A stretch of DNA of 64,000 nt from Streptomyces sp. Sge12 (GTDB taxonomy: Bacteria; Actinomycetota; Actinomycetes; Streptomycetales; Streptomycetaceae). How positions within the stretch are numbered: position 1 is the first letter of the stretch; each line of letters begins with the position of its first letter. The stretch spans positions 1,736,001 through 1,800,000 of the forward strand of contig NZ_CP020555.1 of the NCBI RefSeq assembly GCF_002080455.1, written 5' to 3'. The notes beneath the pieces were generated by a model. The model searched no databases and had not been told where the DNA came from. It worked only from the letters and a program-made list of their open reading frames with translations. Position numbers and translations under genes: made by a program. Shown here piece by piece: positions 18,096-27,364 of the stretch.

Positions 18096-19012
18096 CGGTC
18101 ATCGTCGTCACCTGGAACAGCGCCCGGGTGCTTCCGGAGTTCCTCGCCTCGCTGCCGGAGGGCATGGCCGGGCTCGACTGGCGCCTGGTCGTCGCGGACA
18201 ACGACTCGGCCGACGGCACCGTGGACCTGATCCGGTCGCTGGCCCCGGACGCGACGGTCGTCCAGACCGGCCGCAACGCCGGCTACGCGGCCGGGGTGAA
18301 CGCCGCCCTGGCGGCCGCCGCCGCATGGGAGGGCGGCTTCCGGGCCGCCCTGGTCTGCAATCCGGACGTCCGGATGCGCCGCGGCTGCGCCGGGGTGCTC
18401 GTGGACGCGCTGGGCGGCGCCGTGCCGGGCGGTGGGCGGGTCGGCATCAGCGTCCCGCTGCTGTACGAGGAGGACGGACGTACGCTGCTGCTCTCGCTGC
18501 GCCGGGAGTCGCGCGTGACCCGGGCGCTCGGCGAGGCGGTGCTCGGCAACCGCCGGGCCGGGCGCTTCCCGCGCTGGAGCGAGATGGTCACCGACCCGGC
18601 CGCGTACGAGCGGGCCACGGTCGCGGACTGGGCGACGGGCGCGCTGATGGCCCTGTCCGGGGAGTGCCTTCGGGCGTGCGGGGCCTGGGACGAGTCCTTC
18701 TTCCTGTACTCGGAGGAGACCGAGTACTGCCTGCGGGCCCGCGACCTCGGCTTCGTCACACGGCTGGAGCCCTCGGCCACGGCCACCCACCTGGGCGGGG
18801 ACTCGCAGGTATCGCCGCGGCTGTGGACCCTGCTGACGCTCAACCGGGTACGGCTCTACGGGCGCCGGAACGGGCCTGCCGCGACGGCCGCGTTCCGTGC
18901 GGCCGTTCTGCTGCGGGAGACCTCGCGGGCGGCGCTGGGCCGGCCCGCGAGCCGGGCGGCCGCCCGCGCACTGGCCAGCCCGTCGGCGCTGCGGGCCACG
19001 CCCGGGCCCTGA
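18041..19012 (+). CDS. Family 2 glycosyltransferase, rhamnosyltransferase-like
   Basis: 323 residues. ATG 18041 lies inside the end of the polymerase gene and has GGAG 5 bases upstream. VAVIVVTWNSA opens the GT-A fold, DNDSADGT and NPDVRMR supply acidic residues, and LYSEETEYCLRARDLG matches the rhamnosyl/galactofuranosyl-transferase subgroup. Probably cytoplasmic-face addition of a deoxysugar or similar to the lipid-linked repeat. It is the last gene of the rightward arm, convergent with the bpX6 gene. Confidence 0.85.
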   Translation: MQSIQPAARRPDPGAGPVAVIVVTWNSARVLPEFLASLPEGMAGLDWRLVVADNDSADGTVDLIRSLAPDATVVQTGRNAGYAAGVNAALAAAAAWEGGFRAALVCNPDVRMRRGCAGVLVDALGGAVPGGGRVGISVPLLYEEDGRTLLLSLRRESRVTRALGEAVLGNRRAGRFPRWSEMVTDPAAYERATVADWATGALMALSGECLRACGAWDESFFLYSEETEYCLRARDLGFVTRLEPSATATHLGGDSQVSPRLWTLLTLNRVRLYGRRNGPAATAAFRAAVLLRETSRAALGRPASRAAARALASPSALRATPGP

Positions 19013-19051
19013 GCCGGCGTCGGGCGCGCGCGCTCGCCCCGGGCCTCCTCC

Positions 19052-21916
19052 TCAGCCGACCGTGACGCGCAGGTTGGCGAGCAGGGTGGCTCCGTCGGGG
19101 GTGGTGGCGAGGACACGGCCGGAGCGGTGCCAGTGGGTGACCGCATCGCCGTGCCGGCGAAGGCCCGGGACCTGCGTGTCGGCCTGGGGGAGGAACACGG
19201 TGGCGGCGGGCGCGGATCCCGCGCCCGCGCCGGTGTGGAGGAGGACTCCGGTGCCGTCGGGGCCGGGCACCGCGAGCGTCCAGTGGTCGCCGTCGACGAT
19301 CGGGCCGTGCGGTGCGACGCCTTCGATGCTCGGGACGGCGCCGGCGCCGGAGCGGGTGAGCGGGCGCTCGGTGGTCCAGTGCAGGACGGTCCGCTCGGGC
19401 GGCCCGTCCGCCGGCTCCGGGTCGGCCGCCAGCAGGCCGCCGGAGGCGAGCGCCGCGCAGTGGCCGGGGCGGAACGCGTCGGTCCGCAGCCGCGAGCGCA
19501 GCTCCCAGCCGGGCAGGTCCCAGCGCCAGAGCTCGACGAGCTGCGTACCGTCGGGAAGCGGCGACGCCACGACGCCCGTGCATCCGGCGGGGGTGCGGGC
19601 GAGCCGGCCGAGCAGCCGCTCGCCGCCGCCGAGTTCGCGCCAGACCACGGTGGGCCGGGCCGCGAGGGTGTCCAGGACGCTGATGCCGTCGTCGTCGGCC
19701 GTGATCAGGTGCCGGCCGTCGAAGGAGGGGACGATCTGCCGCGCGCGCAGCGTCGTCCAGCGCCGGACCGAGCGGGTGGCGAGGTCGAGCCGGGAGACTT
19801 CCCGGACCCGCCCGTAGCCCGCCACGAGCAGGGCGGTGCCGCCGTGGTCGGCCAGCACCAGCTGGTCGGCGGGCACGTCCCAGCGGGCCTTGGTCCGGCC
19901 GTCGGCGGTGAGCAGCCGGGCGCCCGCCTGGCCGCAGGCGACCAGGACGGAGCCGTTGCCGAGCAGCGCCGCGTCCAGCACCGGCAGCGTGCCGGGCCGG
20001 TCGGCGGCGGTGTACGCGGCGAGGTGTGCCGCGGGGGCCGCGCGGCTCGGGCCGGCCAGGTCGGCGGCGACCAGCGGGTCGGCCCGCTTCAGCAGCCGCC
20101 GGTGGCGGGCAGCGGCGTCCCGGTCGGAGAGGGTGCCGCCGAAGCCGCCGTCCCGGACGACCGCCCGGGCCGCCGCGGTGGCGAGTTCACGGTCCACGGC
20201 CGGGTCCGCGGCCGGGAGTTGTGCCAGTGCGGCGGCCAGCGCCGACCGCCCGGTGGTGTCGGGGTGCCCGTCGCCGTCGAGGACGGCCAGGGCGAGCGCC
20301 CGGGTCGACCCTCCGGCGCCGAGCGCCAGCAGGTGGGGCAGCGCCCGGCTCCGGGTCGGCCCGCCGAGCGCGACGGCGTCGCGCAGGTCGCCGACCGCCG
20401 AGGGCCGCAGGGTCTCGTCCGCCCAGAGCACCTCGGCGGCGCCCAGCCGGTCGCCGGACTCCCGGCAGTGCGCGGCCCAGGCGACCCGCAGCTCACGGGC
20501 GGACGCCGGGTCGACGGCCGCGAGGCGCTCGACGGCCGGGGCGAACGCGCCCCGGCGGTGGGCCGTCCGGACGGCGCGCTCGCGCTCGCCGGCCTGCCAC
20601 CAGAGCCGGACCACGAGGTCCGCGCCGAGGCCGCGGCCCTCCGCCAGCTCGGCGGCCTGCGCGGTGCGCCGGTGCCGCACCAGCAAGGCGACGGCCTCGT
20701 CCGGGGCGCCCCGCAGGTCGGCGAGGACGAATGCGGCCTCGTCGATCCGTCCCGCGCGCTCCAGGTCCTCGGCGGCCCGCTGGTAGAGCGCGGCGAGGTG
20801 CTGGTGCACCGTGCGGCCGGACAGCGGGGAGGCGGCGCCGGATCCGCCGGCCCGGGGCGTGGGGCGCAGGGCGCCCTCGTAGCGGCGGGGCAGTCCGAGG
20901 GCCAGCCAGGGCTTCTGCTCGGCCGGCCCGTCGCCCGTGAGCCGGATCGCGTCGCGCAGCGCGTCCTCCCAGCGGCGCTGCTCGAAGGCCCTGGTCAGCT
21001 CGCGCAGGTAGCGGGCGTGCCGGCCCTGGATCAGCGGGCCGGCCGTACGCATCGCCAGGCGGGCCAGGAGGGCGTCGAACAGCGGGCGGCGGGCGCGGCT
21101 GCGCGAACGGCCCTGCTCCGGTTCCGAGGTGGTGGCGCCGGCCCCGGTGCCGGAACCTTCCGGGCCCGGTGCGCCGCCACTGTTGCGCTTGCGGAAGCGG
21201 GCGGCGGCCGGGCCTGCGGCGAACGCCAGCAGCAGCATGCCGACGTGGAAGGCGCTGCCCTGCGACGCGACGACGACGAGGAGGGGCAGCACCACGAGGA
21301 GGACGACCGTGGCGAGGGCGAGCGGGCCGGTCACGGACGCCGGCCCGGACCGCCCCGCGAGGAGGGGCGCCCGGCGCCGGGTGCCGGCCGGGGCGTCCTC
21401 GGTGAGCCGCCGGGCCCGCTCGCTCCGGGGCGCGATGCCGGCGGCGGCCCGCAGGTTCGGCTCCGGCGGCTGCGGGACGGCTTCCACGACGGGTTCGGCC
21501 TCGTGCTCGGCGGCGCCGGCCGGCCGCGGGCGGTGGAGCGTGATTCCGGACAGGTCGAGCCACGCGGCCGGGTCCAGCTCCGCCAGTTCCGCGATCGGGT
21601 GAATGACCGTCACTCCCCCTGTGGCGACCGCGAGTTGTCCGGCGGCTGCGGCGCGGGGGTCGGCTCCGACCGCGGCGTACGCACCGCGGTCCGTCCGCAC
21701 GACGGGCAGCCCGGGGGCCCGGTCGGCGCGGATCTCGACGGGTGCGGCCAGGACGTACAGCCATCGGCCGTCCGGCAGTTGCCGCAGCTCGGCGCCGTCC
21801 TGCCAGGAGTCGATGGCGCGCCCGGCGGCCTCGGCCGGGCCGATCACGGGTACGTCGAGGACGAACCCGGTGGCCGTGACGGCGGCGTGGAACGCCGCGC
21901 CCCGGGTGGCGCTCAT
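19052..21916 (-). CDS. bpX6-type membrane protein with C-terminal beta-propeller
   Basis: 954 residues, last gene of a four-gene overlapping operon. An N-terminal globular region (1-150) is followed by two adjacent hydrophobic segments (about 195-240), a charged helical-repeat region (about 290-620) and a strand-rich C-terminal region (620-950) with propeller-like units (LLTADGRTKARWD, LITADDDGISVLD). Architecture and context fit the bpX6 class of MoxR-vWA-beta-propeller ternary systems. No enzyme motif was seen; it would be the membrane-associated scaffold or effector. The start overlaps the previous stop as ATGA. The family name is from recall of that system class, not from a search. Confidence 0.65.
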   Translation of the reverse strand: MSATRGAAFHAAVTATGFVLDVPVIGPAEAAGRAIDSWQDGAELRQLPDGRWLYVLAAPVEIRADRAPGLPVVRTDRGAYAAVGADPRAAAAGQLAVATGGVTVIHPIAELAELDPAAWLDLSGITLHRPRPAGAAEHEAEPVVEAVPQPPEPNLRAAAGIAPRSERARRLTEDAPAGTRRRAPLLAGRSGPASVTGPLALATVVLLVVLPLLVVVASQGSAFHVGMLLLAFAAGPAAARFRKRNSGGAPGPEGSGTGAGATTSEPEQGRSRSRARRPLFDALLARLAMRTAGPLIQGRHARYLRELTRAFEQRRWEDALRDAIRLTGDGPAEQKPWLALGLPRRYEGALRPTPRAGGSGAASPLSGRTVHQHLAALYQRAAEDLERAGRIDEAAFVLADLRGAPDEAVALLVRHRRTAQAAELAEGRGLGADLVVRLWWQAGERERAVRTAHRRGAFAPAVERLAAVDPASARELRVAWAAHCRESGDRLGAAEVLWADETLRPSAVGDLRDAVALGGPTRSRALPHLLALGAGGSTRALALAVLDGDGHPDTTGRSALAAALAQLPAADPAVDRELATAAARAVVRDGGFGGTLSDRDAAARHRRLLKRADPLVAADLAGPSRAAPAAHLAAYTAADRPGTLPVLDAALLGNGSVLVACGQAGARLLTADGRTKARWDVPADQLVLADHGGTALLVAGYGRVREVSRLDLATRSVRRWTTLRARQIVPSFDGRHLITADDDGISVLDTLAARPTVVWRELGGGERLLGRLARTPAGCTGVVASPLPDGTQLVELWRWDLPGWELRSRLRTDAFRPGHCAALASGGLLAADPEPADGPPERTVLHWTTERPLTRSGAGAVPSIEGVAPHGPIVDGDHWTLAVPGPDGTGVLLHTGAGAGSAPAATVFLPQADTQVPGLRRHGDAVTHWHRSGRVLATTPDGATLLANLRVTVG

Positions 21917-23601
21917 TCGGCGCCTCCGATCTGGAACTGGATCCGGCCGGTGTTGGCGTCGCCGACGACGATCCGGCCCTGCCGGGTCTCGGCGGCGATC
22001 AGCGGCAGGGAGGGGTGCACGGCCGGGGGCACGGAGCCACCGGAGAAGCGGGCCAGGGTTCGTACGCCGTCGGCGCGCACGCTGCGTACCAGGAGGCCGC
22101 TGCGGCTGACGGTGATCAGTGCGGGCGCCCGCTCGTCGTGGACCAGGCCGATCACATCGGCGTTCTCGCGGAACGAGATGCGGCTCTCGTCCCCCTCGCC
22201 GGTCCGCGCCGTCCAGGTCCGGCCGTCCGCCGACCAGGCCTGGGAGTCACCGCCGTGCAGGAAGTGGCGGGCTTCGCGGGCCGGCTCGTGGAGCGGTCGG
22301 CCGGCGAACAGCCGCGGCTCGCGGAACCGGTCGAAGTGCTGCCGGTCCTGCGCACCCCGGCCGAGCGGTCCGTCGTCGGCGACGCTGCCGTCCGGGGCGA
22401 TCCGCCACCAGCGGCCGACGAGCGGCAGCAACAGGTCGCGGCCACCGCGCAGGACCGGCAGGACCGGGCGGGCGAACAGCTCCTGCGGCAGGGCGTCGCC
22501 GATCCCGAAGGCGGCGAGGTCGCAGGTGTATCCGCCGAGGGGCCGGCCGCTGACGTACGGGACCAGCTTGCCGTCGCGTACGTACAGGGCGATCAGGCGT
22601 CGGCCCGTCCGGCCGGCGGCGAGCACCGGGCCGGGCAGGTCGTGGCGGCGCGCCCGGACGGCGGTGATGACGCGGGGGTCGGGGTGCGGCAGGTTGGCGG
22701 CGAACAGGGTGGTGCCCTGTGCGCTCCGGACGAGCAGGGTGCGGGCGTCGGTGGTGAAGGCGGGCAGCGCCCGTACGGCCGCTCCCCCGGGGTCGGCGGC
22801 CGGGCCGCCGACCGGGACCGGCTCGGCCCGGCGGAACTCCGCCCCGCGCAGCGCCCGTACGGCGATCCCGCTTGCGGGCAGCGGGAGTTCGGCCGTCGCA
22901 CCGTCGAGCCGGACGACGGCGTGGCCGGCGCCGTCGGCGGACCAGCGGGTGGGCTCGCTCGTCAGGACCCTGGAGCGCGCCGGTAGCCGTTCGGCGAGGC
23001 GCGGCGAGGTCAGCAGCCAGGCCTGATCGGCGGCGTCCAGGCCGTCCAGCGCCTGCTGTACGTCCGAGGGCGTCGGGTCGGCCGGTCGGCGTGCGGCCAG
23101 CCAGGCCGGCAGCAGCTCGGCGAGGTCGCCGGTGAGCCGGCGTCCGTGCGGGTCGCCGAGGACGAGGACGACCAGTTCGGTGCCGCGCGCGGCCGCCCGG
23201 CGGTGCAGGACGAGGAGCGCGGCGAGCTGGACCAGCCGGCCCGCGCCGGCCTGGGTGGGGCCGGTGTCGACCAGGGCGGCGATCCTGCCGCGGACCGCCG
23301 GGGTGCGGAACTCGGGGGCCAGGTGGAGCAGTTCGCCGTCGACGAGGCGGCGCAGGAACTCCTCCGGGTACTCCTCGGCGAGCAGCCACTCGGAGGCAAG
23401 CAGCCGGTCCGGCCGGCCCGAGCGGGCGAGGCCGCCGAGGCCGTCGGGGTCGCCGACGAGGTCGGCCACGGGCTCCCGCTCGCCGACCAGGGCGTCCAGG
23501 CGGTGGAGCAACGGGCCGAAGGCGACGGCGAGTTCGGGGGTGATGGCGGAGAGGGTGCCGGCCCAGGGGGCGAGGGCGGCGGGCAGGCGGGTGGTCTTCA
23601 T
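21913..23601 (-). CDS. vWA-like protein with C-terminal beta-propeller (bpX system)
   Basis: 562 residues from ATG 23601, which overlaps the previous stop by 4 bases. Residues about 90-180 resemble a von Willebrand A fold, but the metal-site motif reads DTGPTQ instead of DxSxS, so metal binding may be lost or altered. Residues about 230-560 are propeller-like, with repeated strand units such as LYVRDGKLVPYVSG. In MoxR systems the vWA partner binds the AAA+ ATPase, so this is probably the adaptor. Assignment rests on gene order and fold pattern. Confidence 0.6.
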   Translation of the reverse strand: MKTTRLPAALAPWAGTLSAITPELAVAFGPLLHRLDALVGEREPVADLVGDPDGLGGLARSGRPDRLLASEWLLAEEYPEEFLRRLVDGELLHLAPEFRTPAVRGRIAALVDTGPTQAGAGRLVQLAALLVLHRRAAARGTELVVLVLGDPHGRRLTGDLAELLPAWLAARRPADPTPSDVQQALDGLDAADQAWLLTSPRLAERLPARSRVLTSEPTRWSADGAGHAVVRLDGATAELPLPASGIAVRALRGAEFRRAEPVPVGGPAADPGGAAVRALPAFTTDARTLLVRSAQGTTLFAANLPHPDPRVITAVRARRHDLPGPVLAAGRTGRRLIALYVRDGKLVPYVSGRPLGGYTCDLAAFGIGDALPQELFARPVLPVLRGGRDLLLPLVGRWWRIAPDGSVADDGPLGRGAQDRQHFDRFREPRLFAGRPLHEPAREARHFLHGGDSQAWSADGRTWTARTGEGDESRISFRENADVIGLVHDERAPALITVSRSGLLVRSVRADGVRTLARFSGGSVPPAVHPSLPLIAAETRQGRIVVGDANTGRIQFQIGGAE

Positions 23602-24146
23602 CGGCCGGCACTCCACCCTGGGGCGGCCGAACCGCGGGGCGCCGGGTCGGCGCCCTCCGGCCGGGTGAAGGCGTCCAGCGCGTCCGGGGAGGTGACCGGG
23701 GCGGGCGGGTCGGCGACCAGCGCACGGCCCGGGATGAGGACGCAGAGCTGGCCCTCGGCCGCGCCCAGGGCCCGGCGCCAGAGCGGGGCGGCCGGCGCGG
23801 GGCGGGCCGTGGTGGGGACCAGCAGGCCGGCGTCACGGCCCAGGTAGCGGGCGCCGTCGGCCCACGGAAGGTCCGCCTCCGCGCCGAGCACGAGCAACGC
23901 GCGGTCGGCGGCCGGCAGGCCCGGACCGTCGTCGGCGAGTACGCCGAGGCGGGCGCCGTCGCGGACCCGCGCCAGGGCCGCGGCAGCGAGGCCGGGCACC
24001 GCGTCGCCCACCGCGAGGACGGCGGCGGCCGGGAGCGGGGGCTCGCGGCGCTCCCACCGGAGGGGAAAGGACGGCGCAGGGGTGGGCGGCGGGGCGGGTG
24101 CAGGGGTGGGCGCCGCGGTGGGCGCAGACGGCTGGGCGGCGGTCAC
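23598..24146 (-). CDS. Small bpX5-type protein
   Basis: 182 residues between the MoxR ATPase and the vWA-like gene, overlapping both by 4 bases. The first 30 residues are a Pro/Ala/Thr-rich disordered tail. The rest alternates short strands and helices (VLAVGDAVPG, LLVLGAEADLPW, LCVLIPGRALVADPP) without recognisable catalytic residues. In MoxR-vWA-propeller operons a small protein of this size and place is called bpX5, and that is why the label is used. Function unknown; probably bridges ATPase and propeller partners. Confidence 0.5.
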   Translation of the reverse strand: MTAAQPSAPTAAPTPAPAPPPTPAPSFPLRWERREPPLPAAAVLAVGDAVPGLAAAALARVRDGARLGVLADDGPGLPAADRALLVLGAEADLPWADGARYLGRDAGLLVPTTARPAPAAPLWRRALGAAEGQLCVLIPGRALVADPPAPVTSPDALDAFTRPEGADPAPRGSAAPGWSAGR

Positions 24147-25351
24147 GAGGGGGCGACCGCCGCGACCAGCTCGGCGCGTATGCCCGCCAGCGCGGCCGGC
24201 AGGTCGGCCGGCTCGAAGCCCGCGTCGATCTCGCGCAGGGCGGCCTCCAGCCGCAGCCGCGAGTCACGTCCCTCGGGGAGGTCCCGGTGCTCCGCGAGCA
24301 GGGCCGTGCCGGTGCGGGCCAGCCGCTCGGCGCGCGCGGCGCTGCTGCGGGACATTTCCTCGGCGGCGTGCGCCAGGCTGCGGTTGGCGGCCTTCTCCAC
24401 CAGGTCGGCGAGGGTGTCGCGGGCCAGCGCCTGGGTGTCGGCGGTCGGGGCGATCAGCGGCAGTACCCACAGGTCGCGCGCGGATGCGGTGGTCCGGCCG
24501 TCCAGGACGGCGGCGGCCGCGACCAGCTTCTGGGAGCGCACCGCCCGGCGGTCGCCGACCGGCACGCCGGCGGCGCGCAGCCGGCGCAGCGCGGTACCGA
24601 TCAGCGGGGTGACCTCGTCGAGGTCGCAGGCGCGGGCGGCGGCGGCGAGCCGGTCGACGGCGGCGAGCAGGCCGCCGGGGACGGCCGGCGCGGTGGGCGC
24701 GGCCGCGGGGCGGCGGCCGGCCTCCAGTAGTTCCTCCAGCCGGGCGTCCGCCACCGGCTCGACGAACACGCGGGCGAGGAAGCGGTCCGCGAAGGCGGCC
24801 AGGGCGGGGTCGTCGGGCAGGTGGTTGGCGGCGCCGACGCAGACCCGCAGCGGGCTGTCGAGGACGGTGCGGCCGCGGCGGAAGACCCGTTCGTTGAGCA
24901 GCCCGAGGAGGGTGTTGAGCACGGCGGTGGATCCGAGGAACACCTCGTCCAGGAAGGCGATCTCCGCCTCGGGCAGCATCCCGGCGGTCTCGAACTCGAC
25001 CCGGCCCTCGCGCAGGCCGCGCAGGTCGACGGGGCCGAACAGCTCGTTCGGCTCGGTGAACCGGCCGAGCAGGTACTCGAAGTAGCGGCCGCCGAGCCCA
25101 CCGGCGATCCGGCGCACGGCCTCGGACTTGGCGGTGCCCGGCGCGCCGATGACCAGCAGGTGCTCCCCGGCGACCGCGCAGAGCGTGACCACCTCCGCGA
25201 CCGTCTCGCGGTCGATCAGGCCCCGGCCCGCGGCGGCCACGGCGGCGCCGACCGACTCGGCGTCCGCGGCGAGGGCGGACGCGGTGGGCGCGGACGCGGC
25301 GGGCTGGGCGGGGACGGCGGTCGGGGCGGTGCTGATCTCGGTCACGAGCAC
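24143..25351 (-). CDS. MoxR-family AAA+ ATPase
   Basis: 402 residues. Walker A GAPGTAKS at 69-76, Walker B FLDE at 133-136, and NHLPDDPALAAFADRFL provides sensor and arginine-finger regions, all typical of MoxR/RavA ATPases, which act as ATP-driven chaperones for vWA partners. First gene of the four-gene bpX operon. The start is uncertain: TAGACT at 25360-25355 fits a -10 box that would make GTG 25345 a leaderless start, two codons inside the GTG at 25351. The 116 bp upstream separates it from the glycosyltransferase gene and may carry its own promoter. Confidence 0.85.
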   Translation of the reverse strand: MLVTEISTAPTAVPAQPAASAPTASALAADAESVGAAVAAAGRGLIDRETVAEVVTLCAVAGEHLLVIGAPGTAKSEAVRRIAGGLGGRYFEYLLGRFTEPNELFGPVDLRGLREGRVEFETAGMLPEAEIAFLDEVFLGSTAVLNTLLGLLNERVFRRGRTVLDSPLRVCVGAANHLPDDPALAAFADRFLARVFVEPVADARLEELLEAGRRPAAAPTAPAVPGGLLAAVDRLAAAARACDLDEVTPLIGTALRRLRAAGVPVGDRRAVRSQKLVAAAAVLDGRTTASARDLWVLPLIAPTADTQALARDTLADLVEKAANRSLAHAAEEMSRSSAARAERLARTGTALLAEHRDLPEGRDSRLRLEAALREIDAGFEPADLPAALAGIRAELVAAVAPS

Positions 25352-25354
25352 CGG

Positions 25355-25360
25355 AGTCTA
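25355..25360 (-). promoter_or_regulatory. Possible -10 box of the MoxR operon
   Basis: TAGACT on the minus strand matches TAnnnT and lies 9 bases before GTG 25345, the spacing expected for a leaderless mRNA. No convincing -35 was seen. It suggests the bpX operon can be transcribed independently of the polysaccharide operon upstream. Confidence 0.35.
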
Positions 25361-25467
25361 CGGGGGCCGGATCCGCGCCCACCAGCGGGTTTCCCTCCAG
25401 CCGGACGGCCCGCCCGGCACGGCCGCCGCGCGGCGCGCTCAGCCGTGGCGCAGGGGGCCGACAGCGC

Positions 25468-26265
25468 TCAGGAGCCGTCCCAGGCGGTGTAGAAGCTCCC
25501 CGGGTTGACCAGGTAGCGGACGGTCGCCCGGGGCAGGTGGCGGACCTCGTGGCGGCGGCCGTAGCGGCGCACGAGTTCCCAGTCCTCGCGGGGCAGCACC
25601 TCGGGGGTGCGGCGCAGCCGGCTGAAGTACAGGGACCGGTTGCGCCGCGCCACGAAGGCGTTGGTGTCGAGGAAGGCCTCGTGGGCGGCGCGGCGGCGGT
25701 CGAAGGGCACGGACAGGACGTCCCGGTCCGTGCCGTCGGGCAGCACCCTGCGCAGCGCGGTGTAGACGGCGTCGGGTCCGTCGGGGGCCTGCAGCACGGC
25801 CAGGGCCTGTTCGAGGTGGTCGGGCTCCCACAGGTTGTCGTCGTCGAGGAAGGCGACGTAGCGCGACCTGGTCAGCCGGATGCCCACGTTGCGCACGACT
25901 CCGGCGGTCGCCGTGTTGCGGGCGAGGGACACGGCGAACAGCCTGGGATCGTCGGGCAGTTCGGGGAGTCCGGCGCCGTCGTCGACGACGATGACCACCT
26001 GGTCGGTGACCGACTGGTCCAGGGCGGAGCGGACCGCGGCGCGCAGCGCCTCGGGGCGCCGGTGGGTGGGGATGACGGTGGCGACCAGAGCGGCCGGGGG
26101 CTCGCCCAGGCCGGCGGCGAGCCGGCGGGTCTCGGCGTCCTCCAGGCGGCGCAGCCGCAGGGCGGAGGGGGCCAGCAGGACCTTGTTCCTGGCTTCGAAG
26201 AGCACGAGCCAGCCGAAGGTCCGCTTGAGCAGTTCCCAGGGGGCCCGTGCGATCCGGCGCATCAT
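25468..26265 (-). CDS. Family 2 glycosyltransferase
   Basis: 265 residues starting MM. An N-terminal basic/hydrophobic stretch (residues 1-40) precedes the GT-A core, which opens VATVIPTHRRP near 61; VVDDGAG and the metal motif in FLDDDNLWEPDHL are clear. Last gene of the leftward polysaccharide arm, 22 bases after the beta-helix protein gene. It likely adds a sugar to the repeat unit; donor unknown. Confidence 0.85.
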   Translation of the reverse strand: MMRRIARAPWELLKRTFGWLVLFEARNKVLLAPSALRLRRLEDAETRRLAAGLGEPPAALVATVIPTHRRPEALRAAVRSALDQSVTDQVVIVVDDGAGLPELPDDPRLFAVSLARNTATAGVVRNVGIRLTRSRYVAFLDDDNLWEPDHLEQALAVLQAPDGPDAVYTALRRVLPDGTDRDVLSVPFDRRRAAHEAFLDTNAFVARRNRSLYFSRLRRTPEVLPREDWELVRRYGRRHEVRHLPRATVRYLVNPGSFYTAWDGS

Positions 26266-26287
26266 GTCCTGTCGGTCCTCTCGGTGG

Positions 26288-27358
26288 TCAGGAGGCGGGT
26301 GGGGGTTCCACGGGTCTGCCGTCGGACATGCGGTTGCCCTTCCACACGTTCCCGGCGCCGCCCGCGTTCCAGGCGGTGGCCGCGCCGTAGGCCCCGCCGG
26401 CGGGGTGGTACTGCGTGGAGAAGACGTTGTTCGTGACCTGGATCCCGGTGGAGCCGGGGCCGCCGCCGTAGAGGGCGTACGCTCCCCCGGCCAGCCAGTT
26501 GCCCTCGACGACGACGGAGGAGACCACTCCGGTGTCGGCGAACAGGCCCACGGCGGCGGTCGCGCCCCGGTCGACCGCAGTGGGGTTCAGCAGGGTGTTG
26601 CGGCGGATGGTCAGCCGGCCCTTGTTGCCGCCGCCGCTGATGACGGCGTCGGTGTGCTGCCATTCGCCGCCCTGGTTGCGGAAGGCGACGAGGTCGTGGA
26701 CGTAGTTGTCGTGCAGATCGCCCTGGCCCATGGACAGGGCGTTGCCGAACACAGAGATGTCGCACCAGCCGACCTCGATCGAGCTGCCGCCCATGTTGGA
26801 GACGGCGTAGTTGACGCCTCCGTTGTCGGGGCCCTTGCCGGGTACGGCGGTGATCGTGGTGTGCAGGACCTTCAGTCCGCTGAAGCCGGGGCGCAGGTTG
26901 ATGCCCCACCAGTTGGTCGAGGTGATCCTGCTGTCGATGACGGTGACGTCGTTGGCGTAGATGTCGAGGGAGCCCTGGATGTCCCAGCCCTTGATGACCG
27001 TGCCGTCCTTCTTGATGGACAGGTTCCCGGTGTCGTGCCGTTCCAGCCCGATCCGCGGGCCGGTGGTGCTCGCGTCGGGGAACCCGCAGGTGCCGGGCGA
27101 GGTGCAGGGCGGGGCGGAGGTGGTCGGCGACGGTTCGCCCGTTTCCGGTGAGGCGGTCGGGGAGGGCGGGGCGGAGGTGGTCGGCGAGGCGGAGGGGGCG
27201 GGTGGCGCCGTGGCGGAGGGTGTGGCGCTCGTGCCGGCGCCGGGCGCCGCCGAGTGCTCGCTCATGGCGGTGCGGTCCGCCCGGTACAGGGTGAGGACGA
27301 CGGCCAGGACCACTCCGGCGAGCAGCCACGCCGTCAGGCGCCTTCGGTGCTGGGTCAC
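26288..27358 (-). CDS. Secreted right-handed beta-helix protein
   Basis: 356 residues from GTG 27358, 6 bases after the flippase stop. An N-terminal anchor or signal (about 8-25) is followed by a Ser/Thr/Pro/Ala linker (40-85), then parallel beta-helix coils with repeated short strands and Asn/Gly turns (VIDSRITSTNWWGIN, LTIRRNTLLNP, VVEGNWLAGG). This fold is common in polysaccharide lyases, hydrolases and C5-epimerases, so trimming, epimerising or binding the exported polymer is plausible. No lyase-specific catalytic set was identified. Confidence 0.72.
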   Translation of the reverse strand: MTQHRRRLTAWLLAGVVLAVVLTLYRADRTAMSEHSAAPGAGTSATPSATAPPAPSASPTTSAPPSPTASPETGEPSPTTSAPPCTSPGTCGFPDASTTGPRIGLERHDTGNLSIKKDGTVIKGWDIQGSLDIYANDVTVIDSRITSTNWWGINLRPGFSGLKVLHTTITAVPGKGPDNGGVNYAVSNMGGSSIEVGWCDISVFGNALSMGQGDLHDNYVHDLVAFRNQGGEWQHTDAVISGGGNKGRLTIRRNTLLNPTAVDRGATAAVGLFADTGVVSSVVVEGNWLAGGAYALYGGGPGSTGIQVTNNVFSTQYHPAGGAYGAATAWNAGGAGNVWKGNRMSDGRPVEPPPAS

Positions 27359-27364
27359 GGCCGC

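Noticed and set aside
19127..23026. A 1,299-codon plus-strand frame opposite the bpX genes
   Set aside because: Repetitive Gly/Arg/Ala/Val content without a start signal. The minus-strand frames form an overlapping operon.
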